From Myxococcus stipitatus (GTDB lineage: Bacteria; Myxococcota; Myxococcia; Myxococcales; Myxococcaceae): a stretch of DNA of 64,000 bases. The position numbers and the translations under genes were made by a program. The first letter of the stretch is position 1. Each line of letters starts with the position of its first letter. Below the pieces are notes generated by a model, which was not told where the DNA came from, ran no database searches, and saw only the letters and a program-made list of their open reading frames with translations. The stretch is taken from the NCBI RefSeq assembly GCF_037414475.1, contig NZ_CP147913.1:1798001-1862000 (forward strand), in the 5' to 3' direction. Shown here one piece after another: positions 1-31,846 of this stretch.

Positions 1-25769
<25,769 letters not shown>

Positions 25770-25784
25770 TGTGAATCACGTGCG

Positions 25785-25806
25785 GCCCGGGCGCAGGAGC
25801 CCGGGT
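25785..25806. terminator. Hairpin between convergent genes
   Basis: GCCCGGGC and GCCCGGGT can pair as an 8-bp stem with one G-U pair around a 6-base loop. It lies between the convergent stops of the synthetase and the zinc-ribbon gene, so it could act on both strands. No U-tract follows. Confidence 0.4.
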
Positions 25807-25810
25807 CGCA

Positions 25811-27826
25811 TCAATCGTCGCGCTCGGTCCTGACGTCGGGCTTCTTGCATCCCGGCGTCATGCACACCCGGCCCATCATGAAGTCGGCGCCGTACGCGGG
25901 CTGGAGGTCCAGGTTGTCCGTGTAGATGCGAACGCTCACGGAGGAATGTTTGCAGCGCAGCCCCATGACGGGCTCACGCCAGGAATCCGTGACCGGCAGT
26001 CCCCCGAACTGAAGCGCAAGCCGCTTGCCCTGATGCTGACGGGTGACGAAGCGCTCGAACCGCCACCGCACGAAGCCCTGGGGAGGCTGCGTCTCCTCCA
26101 GGAGCGGGTTCGCGTACTCGGTGAAGACGTTCGCCGGGGCCTTCGTGGAGCGGGCCAGCTTTTCGGCGCGGGCGAACAGCATGGACCTGTCACACCGCTC
26201 GCATTCATAGAGGCGGAGGGTGCGTCCTTCCGTGCCCTTCTCGAGCGCGGGAACATGGAACACCCGGCTCGGCTTCACCCGCCGGTTGCACTCAGGGCAA
26301 GCCGCGAGCGCCTTCGAGTCCGCGTCGGACGGTGGCACGGGTTGAACGTCCCAGGTCCGCTCTCCCGGCAGTCCGAAAGGCGCCGGGTGGAGCCGCGCCT
26401 CCTCCGCGCGCTTGAGGATGACCTTGGGAAAGACCTTCGCGCGCTGGACAGCCTTGAACTGCCCCGCGAGCCAGTCCCCCGGCACGTCTCCCACGTCGGG
26501 TCGCTGCCCGTCCACCAGCCATTCGACGGCCGCGCGCGAAGTCTCCTTGAGCACGTTCGGAATGAAGTCGTCTTCTTCGTCCGGGTCTCCCGCCGCCTTG
26601 AGCACCGCGGCGACCGCCTGGGGCGGTGACTTCACCGACGCGGTCAGGCGTTTCAGGTACGCGCCGAAACCCTCGCCGGTCCGCAAGGCATGCGCGTCCA
26701 CGTCCCGCTCGCGGCGCTTCCGCTCCTTCGCGCTGAGCAGGTCCGGGGCAATCCTCTCGAGTTCCTCAAGGAACTTCGAGGACAGCTCCGCGCGAGCGCC
26801 CGAGAAGCGCAAGATGAAGTCCAAGGCCTCGCGGACCCAGTCGTGCTGATGCTCACTGTGCAGCGGGAATCCGCTGACCTCCGCCGCGGCCAACCAGCCC
26901 GCAGCCTCGGGCTCCACGGCGGCGAACGCCTGGAACAGGTGCTTCTGTTCCTTGGCCCATCGCTCCAGACACTTGCGAGCAGAGGCAGGGGGCTGCTTCA
27001 GAATCGACCGGAGCCCGTCGATGAAGCCCGGCTCGTCCTCGGCCTCCGGTCCAAGGGGGACATGGCGCTTCAACCCCATCCTCAGCTCAGACAGAAGCGC
27101 GACGTGGCTCGCCAACTGCTTGGGGGCCACGAACGTGAGCCCCGCCTTGGGCAATAGCTCGTCATACGTCAGGGCCTCGAGCGCGTTGCGCGGGCAGAAC
27201 ACCTTCGCCTCGAAGACGTCGTGCTTCGGAAGCGGGAACTTCAGCTCCACCAACCGGGTGCGCAGCGGACGCAAGCGCTCATGGGCCTCGGGCCTCGTCG
27301 CGATGCCGATGGGGACGGTGAAGTCCCGCGCGCAGCGGGAGCAGGTCACCGCGGCCGGCTCGGCGGGCGCTCCACACGAACAACGCAGCGCATCCGTGCG
27401 AGGTGGCTTGTACTTGAGCACCGCCTCCCGACAGTGCTTCTGCAACATGACGAAGTCCGTCTTCACCCGAGGGTCCTCGTGACGGACCGGGAGGGCGCGC
27501 CTCTTTCCCTCCCAGAGAAAGCACCGCACCTCTCCGTCGAGCGTGAACTCCGCCAGCTCCGCGCGTCCCCCCAACCGCACCGTCAGGTCGAGGAGGGCCT
27601 CCATCCGCGCGCGTAGGCCGGGAAAGTCAGCCGCCGGCACGGCGCCATGGATTTCGCCGGGAATGTCGAGGCTCGACAGGTCGAACAGGGGGCGCTCACG
27701 CAGCTCCGCGAGGAACTCCCCGGCGGTGCGGTCCTGTCCCTCCAATCGACTCACGAGCCACTTCTTTCGAGTGCTGTATTTGTAGTCGATTCGGACAGCC
27801 AGCCCCATCAACCCCTTGATTCGCAC
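25811..27826 (-). CDS. Hypothetical protein with several zinc-ribbon-like cysteine clusters
   Basis: I do not recognise this protein of about 671 residues. It is soluble with no signal peptide or membrane segment. Cysteine pairs occur three times: a CxCGxP...CSRC cluster in the N-terminal third, a CPEC...YECERC cluster in the C-terminal third, and an LRCKHS...CMTPGC cluster at the very end. Such pairs usually bind zinc and often belong to nucleic-acid-binding proteins, which is only an inference here. The middle is rich in charged helices. I chose the GTG at 27826 because a GGGGG purine run sits 7 bases before it. The longer ATG at 27865 would add codons with unusually AT-rich third positions, including TTA, and has no spaced ribosome site. 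It stands alone between the synthetase and a pseudogene and shows no operon link. Confidence 0.75.
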   Translation of the reverse strand: MRIKGLMGLAVRIDYKYSTRKKWLVSRLEGQDRTAGEFLAELRERPLFDLSSLDIPGEIHGAVPAADFPGLRARMEALLDLTVRLGGRAELAEFTLDGEVRCFLWEGKRRALPVRHEDPRVKTDFVMLQKHCREAVLKYKPPRTDALRCSCGAPAEPAAVTCSRCARDFTVPIGIATRPEAHERLRPLRTRLVELKFPLPKHDVFEAKVFCPRNALEALTYDELLPKAGLTFVAPKQLASHVALLSELRMGLKRHVPLGPEAEDEPGFIDGLRSILKQPPASARKCLERWAKEQKHLFQAFAAVEPEAAGWLAAAEVSGFPLHSEHQHDWVREALDFILRFSGARAELSSKFLEELERIAPDLLSAKERKRRERDVDAHALRTGEGFGAYLKRLTASVKSPPQAVAAVLKAAGDPDEEDDFIPNVLKETSRAAVEWLVDGQRPDVGDVPGDWLAGQFKAVQRAKVFPKVILKRAEEARLHPAPFGLPGERTWDVQPVPPSDADSKALAACPECNRRVKPSRVFHVPALEKGTEGRTLRLYECERCDRSMLFARAEKLARSTKAPANVFTEYANPLLEETQPPQGFVRWRFERFVTRQHQGKRLALQFGGLPVTDSWREPVMGLRCKHSSVSVRIYTDNLDLQPAYGADFMMGRVCMTPGCKKPDVRTERDD

Positions 27827-27962
27827 GTGTAAGCCCCCGACTTGAACTCCAGGAACAACATCCACCTGATTTCAAACGTGAGCAAAGTGCAAGAGTCGGA
27901 GCAGATGGCGCCCACGCAGGCCCGGGAGGGAGCCCGCGCCTTCGATTTCCAGGTGGGTTCGG

Positions 27963-28515
27963 TCAGCGGGGACTTGGGCTGGAGGCGCGAGCCGGCAGCT
28001 TCATGTCCGGGTTCCGCTCCAGCTCGGCGAGCGTCGCCAGGGTGTCGCGCGCGGACTCACACGCGGGTCCTCCGGTCCCTTCTCGCAGGAGCGCGCCAAG
28101 ACCTCGCGGGCCTTCTTCAGGTCTTGCGGAACCTCTTTGCCATACATGAGGCCAACGCCATGCATCACACATCCCCACGGGTCTCCTCGCTCACACATCC
28201 TGTCGTAGGTGCGTGCGACACACGTCATTCCCTGCTCACCACCACCGTACAGAAACCCGAGCAACGCGGCCTGAAAGGTACAACCCGACCTCGCCCCCAG
28301 GACACACGCTCGGCCGTAGAGCGATTCCGCCAAGGTGATGGTGGCGTCGTTCTCCTGGAGGACCCGGGCGAGGGCGTAGCAAGCCGTCGCGTCCGACGCG
28401 GAACACTGCCTCGCGCCCTACGAGAGCCGCGCGTCGCAGTAGGCCTTGAACGCCCCGAGCTTCGTCTCCCGCTCAGGGGCCACGTCACCGCGAGGATGAA
28501 CAACCCTCGGTTCAT
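27963..28515 (-). pseudogene. Sel1-like repeat protein, degraded
   Basis: Cysteine-rich Sel1-like repeats can be read on the minus strand, for example CERGDPWGCVMHGVGLMYG followed by a VPQDLKKAREVL helix. A gene would start at the ATG at 28515 with a signal-like segment (MNRGLFILAVTW), but the frame is broken at least three times. A shift is needed around 28480-28490 to reach the PERETKLGAF stretch. An in-frame TAG follows CDARLS near 28420. A second shift near 28065 is needed to reach the C-terminal ESARDTLATLAEL segment. Intact relatives are usually exported proteins of unknown role. The ATG overlaps an upstream TGA (28515-28517), suggesting it once followed another gene. Confidence 0.7.
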
Positions 28516-28646
28516 CACGCACCCACCCGCTTCAGCTCCGACACCGTCACCTTCCGTGGCGAGCCCAGCCCTGGAGGTTACTATTCCGCCCCCATCCCAA
28601 GGTGAACTCTCCCGTCTCGCGGACTTCGGCCCTACAGGAGCAACAC

Positions 28647-29351
28647 ATGAAGATTGGAATCATCGGTGCGGGCAGCATCGGTTCGACGCTTGCTCGAAAG
28701 TGGGTGAAGTTGGGCCATCAGGTCTCCCTCGCCAACTCGCGAGGACCGGACTCCCTGCGCGCGCTCGCGGCTGAAATCGGCGCCACCGCCGTCACCGCCG
28801 AGCAGGCCGCGCGCAGCGGCGAGATGGTCGTCGTCACCATTCCCCAAGGCGCCGTGGCGAACCTGCCCAAGGACCTCTTCGCCAATGTGCCGTCGGACGT
28901 GGTCGTCATCGACACCGGCAACTACTACCCGAGCCGTGACGGCAGCATCCCCGCGCTCGAGCAGGGACAGGTCGAGAGCGTGTGGGTCAGCCAGCATCTG
29001 GGCCGGCCGGTCATCAAGGCGTTCAACAACATCTACTTCACGTCCCTCGCGGACAAGAGCACTCCCAAGGGGACGCCTGGGCGCATCGCCCTCCCCGTCG
29101 CGGGTGACGCCCCCGAGGCGAAAGCGAAGGTCATGCGCGTCATCGACGAGCTCGGGTTCGACACCGTCGACACGGGCACCCTCGATGACTCCTGGCGCCA
29201 GCAGCCGGGCACGCCCTGCTACACGCACGACCTCGATGCGCCACAGCTGAAGGCGGCGCTCGCCAAGGCGGAGCGAAGCCGCGTCCCGGAGTACCGCAAG
29301 GCCGCGGATGACGCGGCACGGGCATTCTTCGAGGCCCAGAAGAAGGGCTGA
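28647..29351 (+). CDS. NADP-binding oxidoreductase, F420-dependent NADP reductase-like family
   Basis: This 234-residue soluble protein has an N-terminal Rossmann fold, with MKIGIIGAGSIGSTLA giving the GxGxxG dinucleotide motif and an LANSRGP segment of the NADP-binding type. The middle matches proteins annotated as NADP oxidoreductase, coenzyme F420-dependent (VVVTIPQGA, VVIDTGNYYP, VIKAFNNI). Such proteins reduce or oxidise small substrates with NADPH, and the actual substrate is unknown. The ATG at 28647 is preceded by CAGGAG at a good distance, which favours it over the upstream start at 28602. It stands alone, with a hairpin just after its stop. Whether F420 is used cannot be judged from the sequence. 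Confidence 0.88.
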   Translation: MKIGIIGAGSIGSTLARKWVKLGHQVSLANSRGPDSLRALAAEIGATAVTAEQAARSGEMVVVTIPQGAVANLPKDLFANVPSDVVVIDTGNYYPSRDGSIPALEQGQVESVWVSQHLGRPVIKAFNNIYFTSLADKSTPKGTPGRIALPVAGDAPEAKAKVMRVIDELGFDTVDTGTLDDSWRQQPGTPCYTHDLDAPQLKAALAKAERSRVPEYRKAADDAARAFFEAQKKG

Positions 29352-29356
29352 GATTG

Positions 29357-29374
29357 AGCCGCCCTCGCGCGGCT
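29357..29374 (+). terminator. Short hairpin after the oxidoreductase gene
   Basis: AGCCGC and GCGGCT pair across a 6-base loop a few bases after the stop codon. The stem is short and no T-run follows, so this is a weak candidate. Confidence 0.35.
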
Positions 29375-29574
29375 GGTATGACCCACGCTCTTCTTTCGTG
29401 CGCTCACAGGCAAGGCGCACCTTGGAGCTGATCCGGATGGGCGACACCGCATCCGCAGATGAGTGAGCCGCGGCGACACGACCCTCGTTGCCGCGGCCAT
29501 CTGCCCCAGTTCATCCCGGTCCCCGTGGAGAGGCAGAGCGCCGCCAGATGTTCCTCATTTGCGCGGATGCAAAC

Positions 29575-30810
29575 ATGCCTGTTTCAAGAAGCCTGTCGTG
29601 GAATCACTCCGTGCCAGCAGCGCTGTTGCTGATGGCCCCCTTCGACCTCCTGGCCTCCCTGGCCATGGATATCTACCTGCCCGTCGTTCCCGCGATGACG
29701 GGAGTCCTCGGCACCACGCCCTCCATCGTCCAGCTCACGTTGAGCCTGTACATGGCGGTGCTCGGACTCGGCCAGATGGTGTTCGGCCCGCTCTCGGACC
29801 GCATCGGCCGGCGGCCGGTGCTGCTCGCTGGCGCCGTGCTGTTCGCGGCCGCCTCGTTCCTCCTCGCGGCCACCTCCGATGCCGCCACGTTCGTCGGCCT
29901 CCGGCTCCTGCAAGCTGTCGGAGCGTCCGCGGCGCTGGTCGCCACGTTCGCGACCGTTCGTGACGTCTACGCGGAGCGCCCCGAGAGCGCGACCCTCTAC
30001 AGCACGTTCAGCGCGATGCTGGCCTTCGTTCCGGCCCTCGGCCCCATCGCGGGGGCCTTGCTCGCGAGGCACTTCGGCTGGCGCGCCATCTTCATCACGC
30101 TCGGAATCCTGGCGGTGGCGGCGACGCTGAACGCCCTGCCTCGATGGCGGGAGACACGCCCGCCCGGTGAGGCCCCCCGCGGCATCACGTTCCGGCCCAT
30201 CCTGGGCAACGCCGCGTTCTGGACGTACACGCTGGGCTTCAGCGCGGCCATGGGCTCGTTCTTCGTGTTCTTCTCCACGGCGCCCCGGGTCCTCATCGGG
30301 CGGGCCGGCTTCTCGGAGCTCGGGTTCAGCCTGGCCTTCGCCACCGCCGCGCTCGCGATGATTCTCACCACGCGCTTCGCCAGGCACTTCGTGGCGAAGT
30401 GGGGACGAGCGGGAAGCCTCACGCGGGGCATGCTCCTGCTGCTGCTCGGCGCCGCGCTGCTGGCCACGGGGCAGCGCTTCTCCACCCCGTCGTTCTGGAC
30501 GTTCATCGCGCCGATGTGGGTCATCGCGGCGGGCATCGTCTTCGCCGCCTCCGTCACCGCCAACGGCGCGCTCCAGGCCTTTGGCGACGTGGCGGGCACG
30601 GCCGTCGCGCTCTACTTCTGCATCCAGAGCCTCATCGTCGGCGTCGTCGGCACGCTGCTGGTCGTCCTGCTCGACGGCGACACCGCATGGCCCCTGGTGG
30701 CTTACGCCTCGCTCATGGCCTTGGTGACACTGATGGCGCTCCGACACCTGCACTCACAGGACCGTCAGCCCTCGCACCCACAGCCTGTGTCCGGCACGCC
30801 GACGGAGTGA
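29575..30810 (+). CDS. CmlA/FloR-like drug efflux pump, major facilitator family
   Basis: This inner-membrane proton-driven exporter of 411 residues should have twelve hydrophobic helices. It follows the phenicol exporters FloR and CmlA closely, as I remember them: PAALLLMAPFD and MDIYLPVVPAM at the start, the loop motif GPLSDRIGRRP, RLLQAVGASA with VATFATVRDVY, and FFVFFSTAPRVLIG in the second half. Those relatives export chloramphenicol and florfenicol, and some Bcr/CflA relatives export other drugs. I chose the ATG at 29575 because it aligns with the FloR N-terminus. ATG 29548 would add nine residues, and the open frame extends back to 29488. A hairpin pair follows the stop, and an AraC regulator lies downstream in the same direction. 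Phenicol export is inferred from similarity only. Confidence 0.88.
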   Translation: MPVSRSLSWNHSVPAALLLMAPFDLLASLAMDIYLPVVPAMTGVLGTTPSIVQLTLSLYMAVLGLGQMVFGPLSDRIGRRPVLLAGAVLFAAASFLLAATSDAATFVGLRLLQAVGASAALVATFATVRDVYAERPESATLYSTFSAMLAFVPALGPIAGALLARHFGWRAIFITLGILAVAATLNALPRWRETRPPGEAPRGITFRPILGNAAFWTYTLGFSAAMGSFFVFFSTAPRVLIGRAGFSELGFSLAFATAALAMILTTRFARHFVAKWGRAGSLTRGMLLLLLGAALLATGQRFSTPSFWTFIAPMWVIAAGIVFAASVTANGALQAFGDVAGTAVALYFCIQSLIVGVVGTLLVVLLDGDTAWPLVAYASLMALVTLMALRHLHSQDRQPSHPQPVSGTPTE

Positions 30811-30814
30811 TTTC

Positions 30815-30837
30815 CGACGACAGGCCGTGAGTCGTCG
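30815..30837 (+). terminator. Hairpin directly after the exporter gene
   Basis: CGACGAC and GTCGTCG form a perfect 7-bp stem with a 9-base loop starting five bases after the stop. It is one of two consecutive hairpins separating the exporter from the next gene. Confidence 0.4.
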
Positions 30838-30857
30838 CAAGCGGACGTGCCCACCAT

Positions 30858-30891
30858 CCCACCCGTGAGGTCCAAGCGGCCCACGGGTGGG
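30858..30891 (+). terminator. Strong hairpin between the exporter and the araC-type gene
   Basis: CCCACCCGTG and CACGGGTGGG form a perfect 10-bp GC-rich stem around a 14-base loop. This probably ends transcription from the exporter, so the AraC-type gene should have its own promoter. No U-tract follows. Confidence 0.55.
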
Positions 30892-30898
30892 CGGATTA

Positions 30899-30919
30899 CC
30901 CTTGGGGTCTCCCCGAGGG
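30899..30919 (+). promoter_or_regulatory. Inverted repeat just upstream of the araC-type start
   Basis: CCCTTGGGG and CCCCGAGGG are inverted copies with one mismatch and a 3-base spacer. They lie 17 bases before the start codon. The position suits an operator or an mRNA hairpin that limits translation, and no other clear ribosome site is visible there. Confidence 0.3.
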
Positions 30920-30936
30920 CGACATAGCCTGCCGCC

Positions 30937-31377
30937 ATGGCTTCCAAAGAGACGCTGGCCAACGAACTCGCCGAGCTCGTCCGCCTGCGGCGCGCCCGCG
31001 ACCTCATGGACCGTGAGTTCGAGAACCCCCTCGACGTGGAGTCCGTCGCGCGGGCGGCCGCCATGTCACCCGCCCACTTCTCGCGGCGCTTCAAACAGGA
31101 GTACGGGGAGAGCCCGTACTCGTATCTCATGACACGCCGCATCGAGCGGGCCATGGCCCTCTTGCGGCGCGGAGACATGAGCGTCACCGACGTGTGCATG
31201 GCCGTCGGCTGCACGTCGCTGGGCTCGTTCAGCGCCAGCTTCACCAAGCTGGTGGGCATGCCCCCGTCGGACTACCGCACCCAGGAGCACACGGAGGACG
31301 CCGTGCTGCCCGCCTGCGTCCAGAAAGAGCGGACACGTCCACGTCGAGCAGGATCGGAGAAGCAATCCCCGGAGTGA
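30937..31377 (+). CDS. AraC-family transcriptional regulator, short form
   Basis: This 146-residue DNA-binding protein consists almost only of the AraC double helix-turn-helix. The first half is SVARAAAMSPAHFSRRFKQ and the second is SVTDVCMAVGCTSLGSFSASFTKLVGMPPSDYR. The long sensor domain of classical AraC proteins is absent, so it may respond to protein level or to a partner. It overlaps the next gene by one base (TGATG), and the pair is likely co-transcribed and translationally coupled. In many genomes this arrangement of a small AraC protein and a VOC protein is conserved, and the regulator may control that operon; here this is inferred. The basic C-terminal tail after the second helix-turn-helix is not conserved in the family. 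Confidence 0.9.
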   Translation: MASKETLANELAELVRLRRARDLMDREFENPLDVESVARAAAMSPAHFSRRFKQEYGESPYSYLMTRRIERAMALLRRGDMSVTDVCMAVGCTSLGSFSASFTKLVGMPPSDYRTQEHTEDAVLPACVQKERTRPRRAGSEKQSPE

Positions 31378-31799
31378 TGCGCCACAGTTCCCTCATGACG
31401 ACCCTCAAGCTTTCGACCGTTCATCTGATTGTCGACGACCCCATGCGTGCGCTCGCGTTCTACCGGGACGCCCTGGGACTGACGCTCACCGGCGATGTCG
31501 CCCAAGGCCCCTTCCGGTGGCTCACCTTCGCGTCCCCCGACCAGCCCGGCGTCCAGATTGTGCTGAGCCAGCCTCATGCCGGCCGCACGAAGGAGGACGG
31601 TGACGCGGTGGCGCGCCTGCTCGCGAAGGGCTCGCTGGGCGGGGCCATCTTCGCCAGCAACAACCTGGAGGAGACGTTCGCGAAGCTGAGCGCCGCCCAG
31701 GTGGACGTGGTGCAGCCGCCCACGGACCAGCCTTGGGGCGTGCGCGACTGCGCCGTGAGAGACCCCGCTGGAAACATGATTCGCATCAGCCAGGCCTGA
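31377..31799 (+). CDS. VOC (glyoxalase/bleomycin-resistance) family protein
   Basis: This 140-residue soluble protein has the two-part VOC fold. The N-terminal half reads STVHLIVDDPMRALAFYRDALG and the C-terminal half ends with WGVRDCAVRDPAGNMIRI, the usual end motif. Family members bind a metal and act as glyoxalases, dioxygenases or drug-binding resistance proteins, so the function is open. The ATG at 31377 overlaps the stop of the AraC-type gene as TGATG, with CGGAG upstream. A second ATG at 31395 would also give a complete domain. Its neighbours (exporter, AraC, UvrA paralogue) suggest a role in dealing with a toxic compound, but that is inference from context. Confidence 0.88.
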   Translation: MRHSSLMTTLKLSTVHLIVDDPMRALAFYRDALGLTLTGDVAQGPFRWLTFASPDQPGVQIVLSQPHAGRTKEDGDAVARLLAKGSLGGAIFASNNLEETFAKLSAAQVDVVQPPTDQPWGVRDCAVRDPAGNMIRISQA

Positions 31800-31846
31800 G
31801 CCGAAGCCCTCCGCAGCGTGCTGGACTCCCCACACCCCATCCGCCC

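Noticed and set aside
28515-28577. Possible 3' end of a lost gene on the minus strand (KVTVSELKRVGA, stop overlapping the Sel1-like ATG)
   Set aside because: It looks coding and the TGATG overlap suggests an old operon, but an upstream in-frame stop leaves only about 20 codons, too few to support a gene call.
27842-28774. A 310-codon plus-strand open frame
   Set aside because: It runs across the Sel1-like pseudogene on the wrong strand and into the oxidoreductase in another frame, has no domain similarity and has no sensible start.
29571-29584. AAACA-TGCC-TGTTT hairpin over the exporter start, as a translational attenuator like that of cmlA
   Set aside because: The stem is only five weak pairs and no leader peptide with a stall sequence could be found.
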